Source: Miscanthus floridulus (Eukaryota > Streptophyta > Magnoliopsida > Poales > Poaceae). From it: DNA of 64,000 bases. Where the stretch lies: NCBI RefSeq assembly GCF_019320115.1, contig NC_089593.1:12691257-12755256 (forward strand). Direction: 5' to 3'. The notes beneath the pieces are model-generated. The model worked only from the letters and a program-made list of their open reading frames with translations, made no database searches and had not been told where the DNA came from. Of the stretch, positions 54,076 to 64,000 are shown in pieces (positions within the stretch are counted from its first letter, which is position 1; each line of letters begins with the position of its first letter). The position numbers and the translations under genes are program-made.

Positions 54076-55216
54076 GCCTACCTGGTTTTTGGACTGCGGT
54101 TCCCTTCCCCCGTGGCTACCTCAGCCCTCCGGCTAGTTGGTTTGTTGTTATCTCTCTTTCCTTTGTACATGTTTCTGTTTTTATTTAATAAAATCCTATA
54201 GTGGGGGCTTCCCCTGATGTATTTCCCGTTAAAAAAATAATCAAAGGAAGATCCAAAGACAAGACAAATATACAAATAGTTACACAAGCAAAAACTTTTG
54301 GATCTTGTTGTTTTGTGTCTTCCATTTTCCAGTCCAGAATTAGTATAACAAATTTTCACTGAAAGTGGTTGGAACAGACCCCAGAAAAAAAAACAAATGA
54401 CAGCTAGCATAGATGCGATGGATCCACGGCGGATGCAGTTAAATATATTTGAAAAAGTTAAACACTGAATTTGTCAGTATATGCTAGCTAATATATTTAG
54501 ATCCATAAACTCTGAAAATATTTTGCAGGCCACTTAGCCCGTTGACTGGTGCAGCATCGCAGATCAATACGCCGCTTGGTCAATGTTTTTTTATTGATGT
54601 CCCACACCAGCGTGTCAGGCGTTTTGTACTATCCCCCCATGTTCCTAATTAACCACGCCGTCGTACACTAATGGCGAGACAGCTGTGTCCTCCAGATCTT
54701 CTCCATTCCCCACCCGTACAGCGGCACCGACGACACGTCACACCTCTAGAGGAAGCGATAGTGGGAGTAGAGCCGGAGCAGGTTGCCGTTGTTCATGCCT
54801 TGCTGCTACAAGCCGGCACCGCTCCACCCTGTAGCCACTGCTGCTCGCGCATATCTTGGAGTGAGAAGGCTTCCACCTCTGATATCTCACATGGAATTAG
54901 AGCTACCTCTTCCCATTATTAGATTGCAACCGCTCTAACTCAGCTATGTAGAATTCTCTTAGGGATCCAAGTTTCTAAAAAGATGGCCTAAGAGGTCATC
55001 ACGACCATTTGTAGTGCACGCATAGGAGGCTGTGTGACAAGCAAGACCGGCGCTCTTCACACTAATATCAGCGGGAAGCAGGCCGATGACAAAGCTGTCA
55101 AGGCCCCAAACAATTCAGCGTCACTATATATACCACGACCCAAAAATAGCATCGGACGTGGATCGGTAAAAGTACCAAAATACTGATTGATGGTAAAGAT
55201 ATGTAATATACGGTAG

Positions 55217-55583
55217 CACTAACACAAAAAAAGGTTTTGATAGACATGACATGCTCCACGATTAATAGAGGTGGGCACAAAAGAGTGTCGTCTTTGTTAA
55301 CGGAGGGGCCGTCCACCAAGAAACGCCTTCCTCTGTTAATCCTTAATGGTGGCAGGCATCTTAAGATGACCGCCTCCATTAATGCTATAAACAGAGGCGG
55401 GAGTCTCGTCTTCGTCTAAGTATTAACGGAGGCAGGCATCTTAAGGCGGCCAACTCCGTTAATATGCTCCATTAACTGAGAAGGCTGTCTTAAGCTAGCC
55501 ACCTTCGTTAAGATAGAATTAACAAACATAGTCCCTTTAGGTCGTTCGCCTCCATTAACTATTAATAGAGTTCGTCCCCTTAG
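55217..55583. mobile_element. Fragment of a CACTA-like element
   Basis: A CACTAACACAAAAAAAGG terminus at 55217 is followed by repeats of TTAACGGAGGC / GCCTCC(A/G)TTAA with CATCTTAAG between, typical CACTA subterminal repeats. The other end was not found. Confidence 0.5.
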
Positions 55584-55803
55584 GATGCTTGCCTTTGTCG
55601 ATGAAAAGCTATAAAACCAGCCCAACCACCCCATCTTTCTCCCACGAGCTCACCCATTTATTTGGACGGGGTAAACAACTCTATTTCTCATGAAAATCTA
55701 TTTTTCAAGGGAGGAGGTTTTGATCTTGGTTTCTGTTGGTGCCTGATGACTGGCAACATTGCTACGGGGTTACCCGGAGCGAGGATTGGTTGGGCTTCGA
55801 CGT

Positions 55804-57170
55804 TGAAAGCTCTAGTTTGGTTTTGGTGAATTGATGAAATTCTAAGTGCTAACCTAGTTTATCAAAGTGATCATGAGATAGGTAGCACATTCCAAGTGGT
55901 GAAGCAAATGAAGATCATGACATGATAATGGTGATGCCATGGTGATGATCAAGTGCTTGGACTTGAAAAGAAGAAAGAGAAAAACAAAAGGCTCAAGGCA
56001 AAGGTATAAGTGGTAGGAGCCATTTAGTTTCGGTGATCACATTTAAGTTCGATAGCCGTACTATTAAGAAGGGTGAAACTCGTATCGAAATACGGTTATC
56101 AAAGTGCCACTAGATGCTCTAACTTATTGCATATACATTTAGGATCTAGTGGAGTGCTAACACCCTTGAAAATGTTTGTGAAAAATATGCTAACACACAT
56201 GCACAAAGGTGATACACATTGTGTTTAGCACTTGGGAGCAAGTGCGGACAGTCCGACGGTGCCATCGGTGCCCTGTACAGAAAAGACAGGGTTTCACATA
56301 ACGCACCTGACTCAAGTCACGTAGTGACCGGACTCTGAGGTTGAGCGTCCGGTCAATTATAAAAGAAGGAGGTGTTCTCGGGCTCGGTTTGCCTTGTGAC
56401 CGGACTCCGAGAAGAAAAGTGACCGGACTCTGGCTGAACACTATTCAGCGTCCGGTCCTGCTGACGTGGCAGCGCACAGAGGAGACAGTGAGTGACCCGA
56501 CGTTCATGCTTCGTCCGATCGTGACCGACCAGACGCATCCAGTCGCGAGTTTCCACCTCTGGAAGCTTACTGGAAGTGACCGGACGTTGGGTCCTGCGAC
56601 CGGTGGTGATCAAACTGACGCGTCCGGTCGTAGCTAGAACCTTACTGGAAGTGACCGGACGCTGGGGTTCTTTGTCCAGTCCTACACTGTAGTGCGTCTG
56701 ATCACAACTTAAGTGTACTGATGAATGTTGACATTGGGCGATCAGTATTTGAAGCAGGTGCCACGTGGCGTGCATCGTGCGACCAGACGCTGGGGTCCTG
56801 CGTCCAGTCAATACGACCGGCACGTCTGGTCGCCCCGATTTCTCAGTGAACAGAGAGCCAACGGCTCTATTCGTGGGAGCTCTCTATTTAAGCCCCATTG
56901 CCGGGTCTAGCTCACTCTCTTGGCCATTTGCATTGACATACCAACCTTGTGAGCTTAGCCAAAGCCCTCCCACTCATCTCTATCATTGATTCATCATCTT
57001 TGTGAGATTGGGAAAGAATCCAAGTGAATTGCTTGAGTGATTGCATCTAGAGGCACTTGGTGTTTGTGTTTCGCTGCGGGATTCGCTTGTTGCTCTTGGT
57101 GGCTGCCACCACCTAGACGGCTTGGAGCAGCGAAGGAGGATTGGCACAAGTTGGTTATTGTTCGTAGCCA
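55804..57170 (+). mobile_element. Sirevirus-like LTR copy A, truncated
   Basis: It starts TGAAAGCTCTAGTTTGG and matches copy B to 57170, where it stops. It carries the GACCGGACGC...GCGTCCGGTC motif array (about 56240-56830) upstream of the TATA box TATTTAAG at 56885. Confidence 0.75.
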
Positions 57171-57636
57171 ACCGGTTGTACTGAGAGAAACCTTACAGCC
57201 ACCAACCGGTTGTGCTATATTATTATTAGCCTTGCTCCAAGAAACTTATTTGACTGGTTCTATAAAACTCTTAATGCAGTAGTGTTGCTTCTTGTACTTC
57301 TCCTTTCCGGTCCATCATTTTGAACACTTTGCGCCATGTCCCAAACATGACTATTGGTGTAAAAATAATAATATGTTATGAATCAAGTAGCGGGGATCCT
57401 TGATTTGACTTTAGATTCTACACGTTGCCCTGTGCCAATGCATGTTACTGCCTGCTTTAGATCCCACACATGGTGCCATGTTACTCCACATGGTGCCATG
57501 TTACTGCCCGAGTACCTGTCAATGAGCTGGCCGGCTCATTTCTAACAGAAGAGTGCACATACGAAGGCATATAGTTGATTATATATAGCACGATTTTCCT
57601 AGTGAATGGCTAACACCTGCCATAGCATGTTGGTTA
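57171..57636. other. Spacer between the two duplication units
   Basis: No gene. A 21-bp unit CACATGGTGCCATGTTACT is tandemly doubled at about 57467-57508. The inverted-like ACCAACCGGTTGT appears twice near 57170-57212. Confidence 0.5.
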
Positions 57637-59816
57637 AGCTAGCATAGATGCGATGGATCCACGGCGGATGCAGTTAAATATATTTGTAAAAGTTAAACAC
57701 TGAATTTGTCAGTATATGCTAGCTAATATATTTAGATCCATAAACTCTGAAAATATTTTGCAGGTCACTTAACTCGTTGACTGGTGCAGCATCGCAGATC
57801 TATACGCCGCTTGGTCAATGTTTTTTTTATTGATGTCCCACACCAGCGTGTCAGGCGTTTTGTACTATCCCCCCATGTTCCTAATTAACCACGCCGTCGC
57901 ACACTAATGGCGAGACAGCTGTGTCCACCAGATCTTCTCCGTTCCCCGCCCGTTCAGCGGCACCGACGACACGTCACACCTCTAGAGGAAGCGATAGTGG
58001 GAGTAGAGCCGGAGCAGGTTGCCGTTGTTCATGCGTTGCTGCTACAAGCCGGCACCGCTCCACCCTGTAGCCACTGCGGCTCGCGCATATCTTGGAGTGA
58101 GAAGGCTTCCACCTCTGATTTCTCACATGGAATTAGAGCTACCTCTTCCCATTATTAGATTGCAACAGCTCTAACTCAGGTATGTAGAATTCTCTTCGGG
58201 ATCCAAGTTTCTAAAAAGATGGCCTTAGGATGCTTGCCTTTGTGGATGAAAAGCTATAAAACCAGCCCAACCACCCCATCTTTCTCCCACATGCTCACCC
58301 ATTTATTTGGACGGGGTAAACAACTCTATTTCTCATGAAAATCTATTTTTCAAGGGAGGAGGTTTTGATCTTGGTTTCTGTTGGTGCTTGATGACCGGCA
58401 ACATTGCTACGGGGTTACCCGGAGTGAGGATTGGTTGGGCTTTGGCGTTGAAAGCTCTAGTTTGGTTTTGGTGAATTGATGAACCCCTAAGTGCTAACCT
58501 AGTTTATCAAAGTGATCATGAGATAGGTAGCACATTCCAAGTGGTGAAGCAAATGAAGATCATGACATGATAATGGTGATGCCATGGTGATGATCAAGCG
58601 CTTGGACTTGAAAAGAAGAAAGAGAAAAACAAAAGGCTCAAGGCAAAGGTATAAGTGGTAGGAGCCATTTAGTTTCGGTGATCAAGACACTTAGCGAGTG
58701 AGATTACATTTAGGTTCGATAGCCGTACTATTAATAGGGGTGAAACTCGTATCGACATAAGCTTATCAAAGTGCCACTAGATGCTCTAACTCATTGCATA
58801 TGCATTTAGGATCTAGTGGAGTGCTAACACCCTTGAAAATGTTTGTGAAAAATATGCTAACACACATGCACAAAGGTGATACACATTGTGTTTAACACTT
58901 GGGAGCAAGTGCGGACAGTCCGAAGGTGCCACCGGCACCCTGTATAGAAAAGACAGGGTTTCACAGAATGCACCAGACGCAGGTCACGTAGTGACCGGAC
59001 TCTGAGGTTGAGCGTCTGGTCAATTATAAAAGAAGGAGGTGTTCTCGGGCTCGTTCTGCCCTATGACCGGACTCTGAGAAGAAAAGTGACCGGACTCTGG
59101 CTGAACACTGTTCAGCGTCCGGTCCTGCTGACGTGGCAGCACACAAAGGACACGGTGAGTGATAGGACCCTGATGCTGCGTCCTATCGTGACCGACCAGA
59201 CGCGTCTGGTCATGAGTTTCCACCTCTGGAAGCTTACTAGAAGTGACCGGACGCTGGGGTCCTACGTTCGGTCGTGATCAAACTGACACGTCCGGTCGTA
59301 GCTGGTACCTTATTGGAAGTGACCGGACGCTGGGGTTCTATGTCCGATCCTACACTGTAGTGCGTCCGGTCATAACTTAAGTGTACTGATGACCATTGAG
59401 ATCGGGCGATTAGTATTTGAAGCGGGTGCCACGTGGCCTGCATCGCGCGACCGGACGCTGGGGTCCTGCGTCCGGTCGCCCAGATTTCTTAGTGAACAGA
59501 GAGCCAACGGCTCTATTCGTGGGGGCTCTCTATTTAAGCCCCATTGCCGGCTCTAGCTCACTCTCTTGTCCATTTGCATTGACATAGCAACCTTGTGAGC
59601 TTAGCCAAAGCCCTCCCACTCATCTCCATCATTGATTCATCATCTTTGTGAGATTGGGAGAGAATCCAAGTGAATTGCTTGAGTGATTGCATCTAGAGGC
59701 ACTTGGTGTTCGAGTTTCGCTGCGGGATTCGCTTGTTGCTCTTGGTGGTTGCCACCACCTAGACGACTTGGAGCAGCGAAGGAGGATTGGCATGAGTTGG
59801 TGATTGTTCGTGGCCA
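57637..59816 (+). repeat. Segmental duplication, unit 2
   Basis: Direct copy of 54402-57170, without the 595-bp block (junction GATGGCCTTAGGATGC) and with point changes. LTR copy B starts in it and goes on to 60461. Confidence 0.85.
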
Positions 59817-60461
59817 TCTCCCAGTGATTGTGAGGGGACTTGTGCCTTCCCCGGTGGAGCGCCGAAAGGTAACCCTAGTGGATTGCTCGTGTCATTGAGT
59901 TACCTCACTTGTGGGTAGGTTCTTGCGGTGTCCAATTGTGTGGACGAGGTTCGTGCAACACCTCTTAGTCACCGAACCACCAAGTGTTGGTTGACACAAC
60001 GGGACGTAGCGTGTTGGCAAGCACGTGAACCTCGGGAGAAAATTGGTTGTCTCTTGCCCTTTGGTATTCTCCCGGTGATTGAGTTAGTATTCATCTTGTG
60101 ATTGGTTCACTCCTCTACGCGGCGGTATAATCACCTTACTTACTCATTTACATTCCCGCAAACTAGTTGTAACAAGCTCTTTAGTGTAGCTAGAATTGAG
60201 AGCTTGCTTTGTAGCTTAAGTTTATCTAGTGGAGCTCTTTAGAGTAGCAAGTGTGAGAGGTCTTAGTGAGTAGTGATTTAGTAAATTGTGTGTCTAGTGA
60301 TCAGAATAACTAGAATTGTTGGATAGGTGGCTTGCAACCCTTGTAGAGCTAGAGCAAGTTTGCTTTTCGCTATTTGTCATACTAATCAAATTGCTCTAGT
60401 TGGTTTGTAGATTTTTTAAATAGGCTATTCACCCTCCCTCTAGCCATGTTAGGACCTTTCA
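58449..60461 (+). mobile_element. Sirevirus-like LTR copy B, full length, no target duplication
   Basis: 2013 bp from TGAAAGCTCTAGTTTGG to AGGACCTTTCA. Flanks are GGCGT and ACTGA, so they do not match. Neither a primer site nor internal sequence follows. TATA box TATTTAAG at 59531; motif array at about 58910-59480. Confidence 0.8.
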
Positions 60462-60620
60462 ACTGACCAACATGCACTACCGGAAACATCAAATTTGCCG
60501 AGTGTTTTTATGTTTGCCGAGTGTTTTCCCTCGGGCACTCGGCGAACAAGTTCTTTGCCGAGTGCTGCGCTAAAAACCCTCGGCAAAAAAAACACTCGGC
60601 AAAGAGGAGGTTTACCCAGT

Positions 60621-62569
60621 TGAAAGCTCTAGTTTGGTTTTGGTTAATTGATGAAACCCTAAGTGCTAACCTAGTTTATCAAAGTGATTATGAGATAGGT
60701 AGCACTACTCCAAGTGATGAAGCAATGACGAAGATCATGACAATGGTGATAGCATGGTGATGATCAAATGCTTGAACTTGGAAAAGAAGAAAGAGAAAAA
60801 CAAAAGGCTCAAGGCAAAGGTATAAAATGTAGGAGCCATTTTGTTTTAGTGATCAAGACACTTAGTGAGTGTGATCACATTTAGGATAGATAGCCGTACT
60901 ATTAAGAGGAGTGAAACTCGTATCGGAATGCGGTTATCAAAGTGCCACTAGATTCTCTAACTCATTGCATATGCATTTAGGATCTAGTGGAGTGCTAACA
61001 CCCTTGAAAATATTTGTGAAAATATGCTAACATATGTGCGCAAGGTGTTTGCAGGGTTGAGATGGGTTTGGGTCCCGCTCTCCCTCCCGCCGAGCTTGCG
61101 AGGCGGGATTCGGCGCTTTTGGAAGAATGAAATGTCTATTTTCTATTGCGCCGGATGCAAAATTCTTGGTGGTTGGCACACTTGAGAAAGGGTGAAGAAG
61201 TTAGAGTTGAAATGGAGTTGGTCGAAATGATGCTGGCGTCGGTCTACTGACCGGACGCTGGGTCACTCAGCGACCGGACGCTGAAGGGCTGCGTCCGGTC
61301 GAGCTGTCAGACGACACAGTCGCTGGGGTTGAGCACCGGACGCTGGTCTGCGTCCGGTCAAGGTGGACCGGACGCGTCCGGTCGAAAAAACATGCCTCGG
61401 GGAGCTTACTGGAAACGACCGGACGCTGGGGCTTCAGCGTCCGGTCAGTTTTGACCGGAGCGTCCGGTCAGCTTTGTAGCCGTTGAAATCTGACGAACAG
61501 CGTTTGAAGCTGGTGACGCGCGGCGTCCATCGGGCGACCGGACGCTGAGGGCCAGCGTCCGGTCAGTATGACCGGAGCGTCCGGTCAGAGCGCGTATTGC
61601 CCAGTGAAGGGGTATAACGGCTCTATTTGATGGGGGCTCTATTTATAGCCCCATGGCCGGCTCAAGGGACATCTTCTGCACATTTTCATTGACCTAGCAT
61701 CCTTGTGAGCTTAGCGAAAGCCCTCCCACTCATCTCCATCATAGATCCATCATCATTGTGAGATTGGGAGAGAATCCAAGTGCATTGCTTGAGTGATTGC
61801 ATCTAGAGGCACTTGGTATTCGTGTTGCGCTGCGGATTTCGCTTGTTTCTCTTGGTGGTTGCCACCACCTAGACGGTTGGAGCAGCGGTGGAGGATCGGC
61901 ACGAGTTGGTGATTGTTCGTGGCCATCTCCGGTGATTGTAAGGGGAGTTGTACCTTCCCCGGCGGAGTGCCGAAAGGTAACTCTAGTAAATTGCTCGTGT
62001 CATTGAGTTACCTCACTTGTGGGTCGGTTCTTGCGGTGTCCAATCGTGTGGACGAGGTTTGTGAAACACCTCTTAGCCGCCGAACCACCAAGTGTTGGTC
62101 GACACAACGGGGACGTAGCGTGTTGGCAAGCACGTGAACCTCGGGAGAAAATCGATTGTCTCTCTTCTTTGACATTCTCCCGGTGATTGGCTATATATTC
62201 ATCTTGTGATTGGTTCATCCCCTACACGTCGGTATAATCACTCTACTCACTCATTTACATTCTTGCAAACTAGTTGATACAAGCTCTTTAGTGTAATTAG
62301 AATTGAGAGCTTGCTTTATTATTTACATTCATCTAGTTGAGCTCTTTAGAGTAGCAAGGTTGAGAGCTCTTAGTGAGTAATTACATAGCAAGTTTGTGTG
62401 CCTAAGTATTCATTGCAACTAGAATTGTTGGATAGGTGGCTTGCAACCCTTGTAGAGCTAGAGCAAGTTTGCATTACGCTATTTGTCATACTAATCAAAT
62501 TGCTCTAGTTGATTTGTAGATTTTTAAATAGGCTATTCACCCCCCCTCTAGCCATATTAGGACCTTTCA
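60621..62569 (+). mobile_element. Solo LTR copy C (Sirevirus-like), nested in the CACTA element
   Basis: 1949 bp from TGAAAGCTCTAGTTTGG to AGGACCTTTCA, with the perfect 5-bp target duplication CCAGT at 60616-60620 and 62570-62574. Motif array at 61245-61590 includes the perfect 18-bp palindrome GACCGGACGCGTCCGGTC (61366-61383). TATA region CTATTTATAGCC near 61640. Confidence 0.92.
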
Positions 62570-62739
62570 CCAGTGTCAAAAAAAACACTCGGCAAAGAGG
62601 GGGTTTGCCGAGTGTTTTCTTTTTTGCACTCGGCAAAGAAATAAATAAAAATTTCTTGAAAAGAATGAGAAGAAAAAAATGAAAAAAAAACATTGCCAAG
62701 TGCCTAGATCTAGGACACTCGGCAAAGGACAAAATCCTA

Positions 62740-63720
62740 CTTAATTCCCCGCCGACACCCCTCCCCTCCCCCTTCTTCTTCCCGCGGATGCCCCTCCCCT
62801 CCCCATTCTTCTTCCCCCGATGACGCCCCTCCCCTCCCCCTTCTTCTTCCCCCGCGGCCGCCCCCTCAATCCCTCCCCTCCTCCATTTCCAGCACCGGCG
62901 CGCCCCTCCCCTCCCTCCCCTCCTCCCTCTCCGGCGCCGGCGTGGCCCCGCCCTCCCCTCGCTCCCCTCCTCCCTCCCCGGCGCCGGTGTGGCCCTGCCC
63001 TCCCCTCCCTCTCCGGCGTGGCCCCAACCTCCCCTCACTAGATCCGCCCGGCCCTCAGCTCCCCTCCCTCCTCCCCTGCCTCCTCCTCAGATCCGCCCAC
63101 CCGCACCCTCTCTCCGGCGCCACCGCAACGCTCCCCTCCCTCCGGGGGGCCCTTCACGGCTGCGCGCGAGGTAGCCCAGCCCCTCCCGTCTATGGCGCAG
63201 GGCGGCTTGGCCCCTCCCGGCGATGTGGAGCAGCAGCAACAGCGGGTGGCGGTGCAGATCCACCCTCCTCCCCTCCCTCCATGGCTCCACCGGTGCGGAT
63301 CCGGTGGGATGGAGGCACCACGACGCGGATCTAGCGGAGAGGTGTCCTCCGGCGGTGGATCCGGTGGGTTGGATCCCGGTGGCGGTGGATCCATGGATCT
63401 GACGGTTAGGAGCCCTCCGGCGGCAGGCTCCACGGCGAGCAACGCGGCAGCGGCGGGCCCCATGGCGGCGGCCCCTCCCCTCCCCTTCTTCTTCTACCGG
63501 TCGGATCCGGCCCTCCCTCTCCAGGATCCGGCCGGTGGTGGCTGGATCTGGCGACGAGCGGCGTGGTGTGGTGGTGGCGGTGGTGGCTTTGGTATTGGTG
63601 GTGGTGGTGGCCGGCGTCGGGGCGTGGTGGTGGCGGCGGCGGCTTTGGTGGTGGTGGTGGTGGCTGGCGGCTGTGGTGGTGGTGGTCGGCGGCTGTGGTG
63701 GTGGTGCCACCGGCGACTTG
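62740..63720. other. GC-rich internal cargo of the CACTA element
   Basis: C/T-rich low-complexity on the left (CCCCTCCCCTCCC) and GGT/GGC-rich on the right. ORFs up to 237 codons exist on both strands and overlap heavily. ATGGCGCAGGGCGGCTTG at 63192 could be the start of a captured gene fragment (MAQGGLAPPGDVEQQQQRVA), but no known domain is visible. Confidence 0.4.
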
Positions 63721-64000
63721 TTTTTTTTTTCCAGAAAAATGTTTGCCGAGTGTTTTTTGGGACTCGGCATTGTCTTTGCCGAGTGCTCGACGATTGACAC
63801 TTGGCAAACAGCTCTTTGCCGTTAAAACCTACGCCGAGTGTCAACACTCGGCAAACGCTTTTGCCGAGTGTTTTTGGGGCTTTGTATCCGGTAGTGATGT
63901 ACATACAACTAGCAGAAGATTGTATTATTATCCCTTGCTCTTAATATGATTACTCGGTCTCCGAGTACTCCTTGGTATCTGGAATTTGAGTTCCCACTAC

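Larger units (their letters stand above)
46350..54239 (+). mobile_element. L1-type LINE, long but degenerate, with a nested LINE inside
   Basis: The GC-rich start (46350-46560) is typical of a LINE 5' UTR. Then follow an ORF1-like region with a CCHC knuckle, an endonuclease, reverse transcriptase, C-terminal zinc domain, and a short A-rich tail (TTAAAAAAATAATC) near 54232. The left end was not fixed and no target duplication was seen. The part 49317 to about 50963 belongs to another LINE. Confidence 0.8.
54402..57170 (+). repeat. Segmental duplication, unit 1
   Basis: It matches unit 2 (57637-59816) from AGCTAGCATAGATGCGATGG to TTCGT(A/G)GCCA. It has an extra block of about 595 bp, roughly 54989-55583, missing from unit 2, which contains CACTA-like sequence. 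It carries LTR copy A, truncated at 57170. An 83-codon ORF at 54671-54922 is present in both units with three amino acid changes; I do not recognise it and do not call it a gene. Confidence 0.85.
60475..63896. mobile_element. Non-autonomous CACTA element with target duplication ATG
   Basis: It starts CACTACCGGAAACATCAAAT and ends TTTGTATCCGGTAGTG. ATG flanks both sides (60472-60474 and 63897-63899). TTTGCCGAGTG repeats in both orientations crowd both ends, a hallmark of a large grass CACTA family. Without the nested solo LTR it is about 1.47 kb. No transposase. The inside (62740-63720) is very GC-rich, with Pro- and Gly-rich ORFs on both strands that are composition effects. Confidence 0.9.

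Noticed and set aside
54671..54922. 83-codon ORF conserved in both duplication units
   Set aside because: Conservation follows from the segmental duplication; no domain, and no codon-type bias of changes could be shown by eye.
56341..56823. ORFs on both strands in LTR copy A
   Set aside because: They arise from inverted CCGGACG motifs that stay open in both directions.
62505..63904. Pro-rich and Gly-rich ORFs up to 237 codons on both strands
   Set aside because: Low-complexity composition effects in a CACTA element; overlapping and mutually exclusive.

Overview
The window looks like nuclear DNA of a grass (Poaceae, probably a panicoid such as the sorghum/sugarcane/maize group). It holds one intact intronless CNL-type NLR gene in a dense nest of retrotransposons and DNA transposons. 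The clade assignment rests on repeat style: Tat-lineage Ty3/gypsy elements with the LTR start TGTGGGGGTAT, CACTA elements with TTTGCCGAGTG repeats or 'Fold-back' GGGGCGGCT subterminal repeats, and Sirevirus-like LTRs ending in CTTTCA. I could not run any search, so family names are by recognition.

Layout. 1-7807: 3' part of a Tat-lineage element, with decayed RNase H/integrase, a multi-exon antisense gene, a minisatellite-rich 3' region and the 3' LTR. 8890-12340: LTR, primer site and broken gag of a second Tat element, cut by a small CACTA-like element (12354-12865) that contains a tRNA-like relic. 12867-17357: an orphan terminal exon, a hAT MITE with perfect 8-bp target duplication, another MITE, and a 3.5-kb CACTA element (target duplication TCT) with transposase and Ulp1-like remnants. 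17464-20972: a broken X8-domain gene on the minus strand, whose last exon and 3' flank occur twice around a minus-strand Tat fragment. 22489-26628: the NLR gene, followed by a decayed partial copy of its last LRRs and 3' UTR. 28226-29080: a MULE with a 9-bp target duplication and GC-rich internal sequence.

29930-46340: pieces of one host coiled-coil gene, tentatively kinesin-12-like, split by three insertions with recognisable target duplications. These are a solo LTR, an 11-kb gag-only Sirevirus-like element with nearly identical 2.35-kb LTRs, and a 3.6-kb TGTAACACCCG...CGGGTGTTACA element. About 46350-54239: a degenerate L1-type LINE with a second, oppositely oriented LINE inside it. 54402-60461: a direct segmental duplication that carries a Sirevirus-like LTR. 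60475-63896: a CACTA element (target duplication ATG) that contains a solo LTR (target duplication CCAGT).

The only gene here that reads as functional is the NLR, an intracellular immune receptor. I did not find a convincing new multi-gene system. The most useful leads are the X8/Tat junction that looks like a join of empty-site and filled-site haplotypes, the gag-only 11-kb element that inserted recently, the inverted-motif arrays just upstream of the TATA boxes of several Sirevirus-like LTRs, the antisense gene in the Tat element, and the host gene that can be traced through three nested insertions.
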